From positions 558,001 to 622,000 of the forward strand of contig CP053418.1 of assembly GCA_013127575.1 (NCBI GenBank): 64,000 bases of DNA. Reading direction: 5' to 3'. The position numbers and the translations under genes are program-made. Positions 57,810 to 64,000 of this stretch are shown in pieces. The notes below the pieces were generated by a model. It had not been told where the DNA came from. It did no database searches and saw only the letters and a program-made list of their open reading frames with translations. Numbering within the stretch: position 1 is the first letter of the stretch; every line of letters starts with the position of its first letter. The DNA is from Ramlibacter terrae (GTDB taxonomy: Bacteria > Pseudomonadota > Gammaproteobacteria > Burkholderiales > Burkholderiaceae_C).

Positions 57810-58788
57810 CAGTCGGCCTTGATGTTGGCGGACTGGATGACCTTGCGCCACTTGGCGATATCGTCCTGCAGGTACTTGTCGAAGGCGGCCGGGTTCATCG
57901 TCATCGACGTCGCGCCCTGCTTGCCCCACGCGGCCTGCACGTCGGGCTGGCTGGTGATCTTGCCGACGGCCTCGTTCAAGCGCGCGACCACGGCCGGCGG
58001 CGTGCCCTTCGGCGCCATCAGCCCGAGCCAGATCGTCGCTTCGTAGTTCGGGATGCCGGCCTCGTGCACCGTCGGCACGTCGGGCAGAACGGCCGAGCGT
58101 TCCTTGCCGGTGGTGGCGATCGCCTTGACCTTGCCGGCGCGCACCTGTTCCACCATCGTCGTGACGGCGTCGAACATCATGTCGACTGGCCGCCCAGCAG
58201 GTCGGTGCGCGCGCCCGAGCTGCCCTTGTACGGGATGTGCACGAGGAAGGTGCCCGACATGCTCTTGAACAGCTCGCCGGCCATATGGTACGGCGTGCCG
58301 GTGCCCGACGACGCGTAGTTCAGGCGGCCCGGCCGCTCCTTCGCCAGCTTGACCAGCTGGTTGACGTTGGCGGCCTGCAGCGACGGATGCGCGACCAGCA
58401 CCAGGTCGGAATAGTTGATCGGCGCCACGCCCACGAAATCGCGGACCGGGTTGTACGGCTTGCTGGCCACCAGCGTTTCGTTGACCGTGTGGGTGTTCGA
58501 CATCAGCAGCAGCGTGTAGCCGTCGGCCGGCGACTTCGCGACCGCGTCGGTGCCGATCACGGCGCCGGCGCCCGGCCGGTTCTCCACCACGAACGGCTGC
58601 CCGAGCTGGTCGGGCAGGCGCTGCGCGAGGAAGCGCGCGTAGTTGTCCGCCGGGCCGCCCACGGCGAAGGGCACGATGATGCGCACCGGCTTGGTGGGCC
58701 ATGCCTGCGCGGCCGCCGGGAGGGCGTGCAGCAAGGTGGCCGCGCAAGCGCCGGCGGCGAGCCGGCGCAGGAACTGGGAACGCTTCAT
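57809..58788 (-). CDS. Bug-family (TctC-like) periplasmic solute-binding protein 3
   Basis: About 326 aa. Signal peptide MKRSQFLRRLAAGACAATLLHALPAAAQA, then [79 protein letters not shown] and LPDVPTVHEAGIPNYEATIWLGLMAPKGTP. One CCAGG lesion near 58186 (restores GGQVDMMFDAV). It lies 21 bases after Bug protein 4 and runs into the ModA-like gene, forming a three-gene unit. Confidence 0.92.
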
Positions 58789-58809
58789 GGGGTGCCCTCC
58801 GGGCGTGGA

Positions 58810-59774
58810 TTACTCGATCTTGCCGATCTTCTTGACGACGTCCGCCATGCGCTTGACGTCGGCCTGCACGTAGCGCTCGAAGTCGGGCGTGTCCTGGTAC
58901 AGGATCGGGCTGCCGGCGTTGAGGATCACTTCCTTGACCTTGGCGTCGTTGGCGGCGGCGCGGGCGGCGGCGCGCAGGCGCTGCACCACCGGCTCGGGCG
59001 TGCCGGCGGGCACGAACAGGCCGGACCACTGCGCGTACTCGGCGGGGTAGCCGGCGTCCTTCATCGAAGGCACGTCGGGCATGGTGCTCAGGCGGCCGTT
59101 GCCCCAGTGGCCCAGCACCTTGAGCTTGCCCGCCTTGACGTGCTGCAGCACGGTGGCCGGGCCGGTGGAGATCGCTCGGATCTGGCCGCCCAGCAGGGCG
59201 ACGACCGCGGGAGCCGCGCCGGTGAAGGGCACGTGCGTCATCTTCAGGCCGGCGTTCTGCGCGGGATTTCCATCGGCACGTGCATGGTGCCGTAGTTGCC
59301 CGACGAGCCGTAGTTGATGGCGCCGGGGCGCTTCTTCGCGTCCTCGACGAAGTCCTTGACCGTCTTCCACGGAGCGTCGGCGCGCACGGCCAGCACCGTG
59401 GGATCGGCCGTGAAGCGGGCGATGGGACGCAGCGCCTCGAAGGTGTACATCTGCGGGCGGCCCAGCACCACGTCGGCCTCGGGCAGCACGCTGTACGACG
59501 AGAGCGCCATCAGGATCGTGTAGCCGTCCGGCGCGGCGCGGGCGACTTGCGCCATGCCGATGCCGCCACCGGCGCCGCCCTTGTTCTCGACGACCACCGG
59601 GTGGCCGAGTTCGCGCGCCATGGCTTCGGCCACGGGGCGGCCGACCACGTCGGCCAGTCCGCCGGGCGGGAACGGCACGATCATCGTGACCGGCTTGTTG
59701 GGGTACGCGCCGGGGGCGGCGGCGAAGCCGGCGGCGGCGACGAGGCCGGCGGCGATGAGTGTGCGGCGCAACAT
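58810..59774 (-). CDS. Bug-family (TctC-like) periplasmic solute-binding protein 4
   Basis: About 321 aa. Signal peptide MLRRTLIAAGLVAAAGFAAAPGA, then YPNKPVTMIVPFPPGGLADVVGRPVAEAMA, GAGGGIGMAQVARAAPDGYTILMAL and VPFTGAAPAVVALLGGQIRAISTGPA. The C-terminus DTPDFERYVQADVKRMADVVKKIGKIE is family-typical. An AGGAGA ribosome site precedes ATG 59774. One break near 59262 (indel in a C-rich run; restores MEIAQNAGLKMTHVPF). It is divergent from the FAH-family gene, with a palindrome between them. Confidence 0.92.
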
Positions 59775-59795
59775 GGTTCTCTCCTGCTGTTTTGT

Positions 59796-59805
59796 TAGCA
59801 TGCTA
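59796..59805. promoter_or_regulatory. Palindrome in the Bug4/FAH divergent promoter
   Basis: TAGCATGCTA is a perfect 10-base palindrome in the 67-base gap between divergent genes. Its length and placement fit a regulator half-site pair such as a GntR-family operator. No regulator gene lies beside it in the window. Confidence 0.4.
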
Positions 59806-59841
59806 GTGAGCGCCGATTGTGGCGCGAAGAGAGTTTTCCCG

Positions 59842-60717
59842 ATGAGACTTGCCGCATTCCGCCACCGGGGCCAGAACGGCGTCGGCCGCATTTCGGCCGA
59901 CGGCCGCAAGGTCGAGCCGTTCCAGCTTTCGCCCGGGCAGGTGGCGCTGGGCGCCTTGCCGCTGGTCGAGACGCTGGCGGCCGGCGGCGCGTTGCCGGCC
60001 ACGGGCGCGGCCATCCCGCTGGAACAGGTGGAACTGGGCGCGCCGATCCCGCGGCCGCGGCGCAACATCTTCTGCGTGGGCAAGAACTACCACGCCCATG
60101 CGCGCGAGTTCGCGGGCAGCGGCTTCGACTCCAGCGCCAAGTCGGGCGGCGACATTCCTTCGGACCCGATCATCTTCTCCAAGGTGCCCGAGTGCGTCGT
60201 CGGTCCCAAGGACACGATCCGCATCCCGGCCGGCGTTTCCGAAGCGATCGACTACGAGGCGGAGCTGGCGGTCGTCATCGGCCGCGGCGGCAAGGGCATC
60301 ACGCGCGCCGATGCGATGCAGCACGTGTGGGGCTACACCATCATCAACGACGTGACCGCGCGCGACTGGCAGGGCCGGCATTCGCAGTGGCTGCTGGGCA
60401 AGTCGTTCGACACCTTCTGCCCGATGGGCCCGTGGCTGGTGAGCGCCGACGAGCTCGACGGCCAGGGCGACGCAGGTGCGCTGCTTCGTCAACGGCGAAG
60501 AGCGGCAGAACGCGAGCACGAAGGACCTGATCTTCGACATCCCGAAGCTGATCGAGACGCTGTCGGCCGGCATCACGCTGTACCCGGGCGACATCATCGC
60601 CACCGGCACGCCCGTGGGCGTGGGCATCGGCTTCAAGCCGCCGAAGTACTGGTGAGCGGCGACGTGGTGCGCGTGGAGATCGACGGCATCGGGGCGATCG
60701 AGAACCCGGTGCGGTAG
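59842..60717 (+). CDS. Fumarylacetoacetate hydrolase (FAH) family protein
   Basis: Metal-dependent hydrolase or isomerase of about 292 aa acting on keto-enol carboxylates, such as in aromatic meta-cleavage or ureide pathways. The conserved core is IFCVGKNYHAHAREF, DPIIFSKVPECVVGP, EAIDYEAELAVVIGRGGKGI (metal ligands EAELAV), TIINDVTARDWQGRHSQWLLGKSFDTFCPMGPWL and DIIATGTPVGVGIGFKPP. Breaks near 60472 (short indel, restores VRCFVNGEERQNASTKDLIFDIP) and near 60652 (CCTGG read as CTGG). It diverges from the Bug4 operon, so both may serve the same acid catabolism. Confidence 0.91.
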   Translation: MRLAAFRHRGQNGVGRISADGRKVEPFQLSPGQVALGALPLVETLAAGGALPATGAAIPLEQVELGAPIPRPRRNIFCVGKNYHAHAREFAGSGFDSSAKSGGDIPSDPIIFSKVPECVVGPKDTIRIPAGVSEAIDYEAELAVVIGRGGKGITRADAMQHVWGYTIINDVTARDWQGRHSQWLLGKSFDTFCPMGPWLVSADELDGQGDAGALLRQRRRAAEREHEGPDLRHPEADRDAVGRHHAVPGRHHRHRHARGRGHRLQAAEVLVSGDVVRVEIDGIGAIENPVR

Positions 60718-60735
60718 GGACGCTGCTGAATTCGG

Positions 60736-60861
60736 ACTGCCGGAACGCAGAGGGCGCAAAGGTTTCGCAGAAGTCGCCAAAGGAAACCGAAAACCTTTGA
60801 AGTTTTCTTTGACCTTTCTGCGTTCTCTGCGAGCCCTTCGCGCCCTCTGCGTTCCGGCAGT
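60736..60861. repeat. Long palindromic intergenic element, copy 2
   Basis: Arms 60736-60757 and 60840-60861 are 22-base perfect inverted repeats. The interior holds the core shared with copy 1 (22485-22507) at 60789-60811. The outer arms differ completely in sequence from those of copy 1. As there, it separates two convergent genes (FAH on +, srkA on -). Confidence 0.9.
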
Positions 60862-60882
60862 TCGCTCCCGCTCCCGGCAGCC

Positions 60883-61883
60883 TCAAGCCACCAGCGGCCT
60901 TTCCTCCATCGCTTCCATCTGCTCCTGCAGCATCAGCACTGGCCGCGCCAGTAGTCGGGCGTGCCGAACCGGGGAAGTTGATCGGGAAGATCGGGTCTTC
61001 CCAGCGCCGTGCCAGCCACGCGCTGTAGTGCAGCAGGCGCAGCGTGCGCAGCGCCTCGACCAGCGCCAGTTCCGAGCGGTCGAAGTCGCGCAGCTGTTCG
61101 TACCCGTCCAGCAAGGCGCCCAGCTGCTTTTGCCGCTGCGCGCGCTCGCCCGACAACAGCATCCAGAGGTCCTGCACCGCGGGGCCGGTGCGCGCGTCGT
61201 CGAGGTCGACGAAGTGCGGGCCGGCGGCGGGCGTCCAGAGGATGTTGCCGGGGTGGCAGTCGCCGTGCAGGCGCAGGCGCTTCACGCCGGCGGCCTCGGC
61301 TTCGGCGAAAGCCGCGCGCACCTGCTGCAGCGCCTTGTCGCAGGCGGCCGTCCATTCCGCCGGACCTCCAGCGGCACCGCTTCGTGCGACAGCAGCCACT
61401 CGCGCGGCTCCTCACCGAAGCTCGCGATGTCGAGCGCCGGCCGTTCCGCGAACGGCTTCTTGCCGCCGACGGTGTGCAGGCGCGCGAGGTAGCGGCCGAT
61501 CCATTCGAGCACCTCGCCGTCGTCGAGCTCCGGCATGCGGCCGCCCCGGCGCGGGCTGATGCTGAACGCGAAGCCTTCGTGGTGGTGCAGCGTGCGGCCC
61601 TGCGGCGCCAGCGGGCCCACCAGCGGCACTTCGGCCTGCTGCAGTTCGGCGGCGAAGGCGTGCTCTTCCAGCACCTGCGCATCGGTCCAGCGGCCGGGCC
61701 GGTAGAACTTGGCGACCACCACCGACTCGCCCTCGAACGCGTCCTCCGGTGGATCTGGTACACGCGGTTCTCGTAGGAGCTCAGGGCCAGCAGGCGCCCG
61801 TCGCCGTACACGCCCACGGCGGCGAGCGCATCGAGCACCACGTCGGGCGTGAGGGCGTCGTAAGGGTGGCGCGAAGCGGTCAT
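60883..61883 (-). CDS. srkA: Stress response serine/threonine kinase SrkA (YihE/RdoA)
   Basis: APH-fold kinase of about 332 aa that counteracts stress-induced cell death (family knowledge, E. coli SrkA). Visible: LLALSSYENRVYQIHLEDAF (after repair), VVVAKFYRPGRWTDAQVLEEHAFAAEL with the ATP-site Lys, the catalytic loop LHGDCHPGNILWTP, the metal site FVDLDDARTGPAVQDLWMLLSG and FPINFPWFGTPDYWRGQV. Its ATG overlaps the DUF2855 stop (ATGA). CCWGG lesions near 61748, 61368, 60973 and 60944. It is the last gene of the ohrR-ohr-DUF2855-srkA cluster. Confidence 0.9.
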
Positions 61884-62968
61884 CCGCGCAGCGCGACGAT
61901 GTGGCCGGCGGCCGGTTCGGTCCCGCCGGCGGCGAGCTGCTGCCACGCCTGTAGCGCCGCGTCGGCGCCTTCGCTGGTGCGCACGCGCAGCCACGGCGCC
62001 GCGGGGTCGCCCGCGCGGTCGCGGAAAGCCTGCCAGCCGGCGAGAAGGCGGCGGTTGAATGCGTCCAGGCCCCATTCCTGCTGGCGCTTCTTCGCGTGCG
62101 CGGGCGCGAAGAACAGCGTCGGCCGCGGCCCGGGCAGGTCGGCGCCGCCGCCGAGTTCGGCGACGTGCGTGCCCCCGACCGCGCAGTCGTAGCGCAGGTC
62201 GGCCAACTGCTCGTGCACGGTCTTGCGAAAGCGCGCGTTGCCGGCGAAGTCGACGTACACCGAGGGCACCGCGGGATCGAGCTGCGCGAAGTCTTCGTAG
62301 GCCAGCACGCGGTCGTAGCAGCCGAGCGATTCGCAGAACGCGCGGTTCGCCGCCGAGGTCAGGCCCACCAGCTCGATGCCTTCACGCTGCCGCAGCTGGA
62401 AGGCCGTGCCGTACGCCGTCTTGCTGGAAGCGCTCGACAGCAGCACGCGCCGCGCCCCGAAGAACTGCCGGTCGGCGGGGAAGTCGTCGATCAGCCAGGA
62501 GGTGGTGAACAGCGGCCGCAGCAGGGCCTGCAGGTCTTCGCTGTCCGCCGAATAGAACGGGTCGGCGTTGCACCGCGCGTAGAAGTTGTAGACCGGATGC
62601 AGTTCCGCGCGATGCGGCGCGCCGTCGGCGAAGCCTTCGGGCGACAGCTTGCGCGGCTGCAGCACGGCGCTGCCGGCCATCGGCCAGTAGCCCCACAGCC
62701 GCTCGCCGACGGCGACGCCCGCATGGGCGGACTGCACCACCGTGCCGAAACCCCAGACCGGCACCACGCCCCAGCCCTCTTCGGCCGACGGGAAGAAGCG
62801 CCAGTACTGCATGGCGTCGCCGAAGGCGGCGTAGGTGACGTTGTTCGCGGTCAGCGCGAACCGCTCCACGCGCACGCGGACCTGTCCTGCGTCGAGCGCA
62901 GCGTCATCGGCGGCGGCCAGGCGCGCTTCGCCCGGCCGGTCCTTGCGCACGAGGAGCGTGGTCGTCAT
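61880..62968 (-). CDS. DUF2855 family protein
   Basis: Intact protein of 362 aa in the DUF2855 family, which resembles medium-chain alcohol dehydrogenase or quinone reductase folds. The N-terminal VRVERFALTANNVTYAAFGDAMQYWRFFP and WGVVPVWGFGTVV segments and the Rossmann-like VLLSSASSKTAYGTAFQL are visible. No zinc-site pattern is seen. The start (62968) lies one base after the ohr stop and the stop overlaps srkA, so it is translationally linked to both; the role is unknown but the context points to oxidative or general stress. Confidence 0.9.
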   Translation of the reverse strand: MTTTLLVRKDRPGEARLAAADDAALDAGQVRVRVERFALTANNVTYAAFGDAMQYWRFFPSAEEGWGVVPVWGFGTVVQSAHAGVAVGERLWGYWPMAGSAVLQPRKLSPEGFADGAPHRAELHPVYNFYARCNADPFYSADSEDLQALLRPLFTTSWLIDDFPADRQFFGARRVLLSSASSKTAYGTAFQLRQREGIELVGLTSAANRAFCESLGCYDRVLAYEDFAQLDPAVPSVYVDFAGNARFRKTVHEQLADLRYDCAVGGTHVAELGGGADLPGPRPTLFFAPAHAKKRQQEWGLDAFNRRLLAGWQAFRDRAGDPAAPWLRVRTSEGADAALQAWQQLAAGGTEPAAGHIVALRG

Positions 62969-62969
62969 G

Positions 62970-63388
<419 letters not shown>

Positions 63389-63436
63389 GGTTTTCCTTTG
63401 GTTGGTGCTTCCTCGCGGAAGCGGAGAGTGAAAGGG

Positions 63437-63885
63437 TCAGGCCGCGAGGCGGTCGCGCAGCGCGCGCACCTGCTTCGTCAGCTGCACGATATCGGGCAAG
63501 GGGCACTGGCTGGCGGCCGCCACGCACGCGGGCACCACGGCGGCGCGCGCCTTCAGCTTGCGGCCGGCCTGCGTCAGGTGGATGTGCACCCGGCGTTCGT
63601 CCTGCACGTCGCGCATGCGGCTGATGAGGCCGGCGGCCTCCAGCCGCTTGAGCAGGGGAGTGAGCGTACCCGAGTCGAGCGAAAGGCGGTGGCCGATCTC
63701 GGACACCATCACGCCGTCGGCCTCCCACAGCACCAGCATGACCGGTACTGCGGGTAGGTGAGGCCCAGCTCTTCGAGCAGCGGCTTGTAGAGCTTGGTCA
63801 TCGCCAGCGAAGCCGAGTACAACGCGAAGCACAGCTGGTTGTCGAGCAGCAGGGCGTTGTCGGCGGTGGCGGCGCGGGAGGGCAT
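63437..63885 (-). CDS. ohrR: MarR-family organic peroxide sensor OhrR
   Basis: Repressor of ohr, about 149 aa. The conserved N-terminal peroxide-sensing Cys lies in [66 protein letters not shown] is the winged-helix region, followed by the [10 protein letters not shown] wing. Start ATG 63885 gives the usual length; a longer form from 63921 would run through the operator. One CCTGG lesion near 63743 restores PQYLVMLVL. Oxidation of the Cys by hydroperoxides releases DNA (family knowledge). Confidence 0.92.
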
Positions 63886-63905
63886 GGGGCGTAGTATAGC
63901 TCCAA

Positions 63906-63927
63906 ATTGAATTGTGTACAACTGAAT
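63906..63927. promoter_or_regulatory. Candidate OhrR operator
   Basis: A 22-base imperfect palindrome (8 of 10 arm pairs match, centre TTGTGTACAA) lies 21 bases upstream of ohrR and before the divergent oxidoreductase start. AT-rich ATTG/CAAT arms resemble known OhrR boxes. It could also affect the divergent gene. Confidence 0.6.
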
Positions 63928-63966
63928 GGATGGGCTGGCGTAGACTGCGCCGCGGAGGAGACCTGC

Positions 63967-64000
63967 ATGAACACCGTGGACTACGTGATCGTGGGCGGCG
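63967..64000 (+). CDS. Probable GMC/FAD-dependent oxidoreductase (N-terminus only)
   Basis: The last 34 bases encode MNTVDYVIVGG behind a GGAGGAG ribosome site (start 63967). The D-Y-V-I-V-G-G start is the beginning of a Rossmann FAD-binding motif typical of GMC-family choline or alcohol dehydrogenases. The gene continues beyond the window, so the call rests on 11 residues only. Confidence 0.5.
   Translation, partial: MNTVDYVIVGG

Noticed and set aside
60344-61399. Frame running from srkA through the palindromic repeat and into the FAH gene
   Set aside because: Only the first part is srkA; the rest arises because a frameshift at 60944-60973 removes the true stop.

Overview
This is GC-rich DNA with the gene content of a betaproteobacterium, most likely order Burkholderiales and plausibly Comamonadaceae (Ramlibacter or Variovorax relatives). 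The pointers are four Bug-type (tripartite tricarboxylate) solute-binding proteins, a Liv-type ABC operon carrying two CoA ligases, DUF1840, spore-coat-U chaperone-usher genes and a type IV minor-pilin operon ending in pilY1. This taxonomic placement is an inference from gene families, not from a marker gene.

Layout. 1-19032 (+) is the 3' part of a giant type I-secreted adhesin: 18 tandem 555-bp repeats, Calx-beta domains, a von Willebrand A domain, RTX repeats and a C-terminal secretion signal. It is followed by a TolC-family outer-membrane protein with an unusual C-terminal NTF2-like domain, then a Bcr/CflA drug exporter. 22584-24676 (-) is a MarR regulator with an aryl-CoA ligase. 24815-26410 (+) is a cyclopropane-fatty-acid synthase homologue and a DUF1840 protein. 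26454-37212 (-) is a long co-oriented block: an acyl-CoA ligase, livG, livH, livM, a Liv binding protein, livF, a PaaK-like ligase, then two Bug proteins flanking an unrecognised small protein. A Crp/Fnr regulator diverges from it, followed by an RsuA-type pseudouridine synthase and an orphan binding protein. 39872-45792 (-) is a chaperone-usher pilus operon. 46056-54697 (-) is pilE-fimT-pilV-pilW-pilX-pilY1-tonB. htpG (+) sits behind a sigma-32-type promoter. Bug genes and a FAH-family hydrolase follow, and the window ends with a peroxide and stress cluster (ohrR, ohr, DUF2855, srkA, all -) and the first codons of a probable GMC oxidoreductase.

The most important property of the sequence is technical. 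Almost every long gene, including htpG, appears broken by single-base indels, and most of the breaks I resolved fall inside CCWGG motifs: CCAGG or CCTGG read as CCGG, CCAG, CTGG or with an extra base. Restoring the motif restores the conserved protein each time. I read this as base-calling error at methylated CCWGG sites, so I annotate these genes as single intact CDSs that span the apparent frameshifts and do not call them pseudogenes. Coordinates are those of the given sequence, so lengths of affected genes are off by a few bases.

No tRNA, rRNA, CRISPR array, insertion sequence or prophage was recognised. The only gene-free stretch over 300 bp is 54698-55228, which holds a doubtful small ORF and the htpG promoter.
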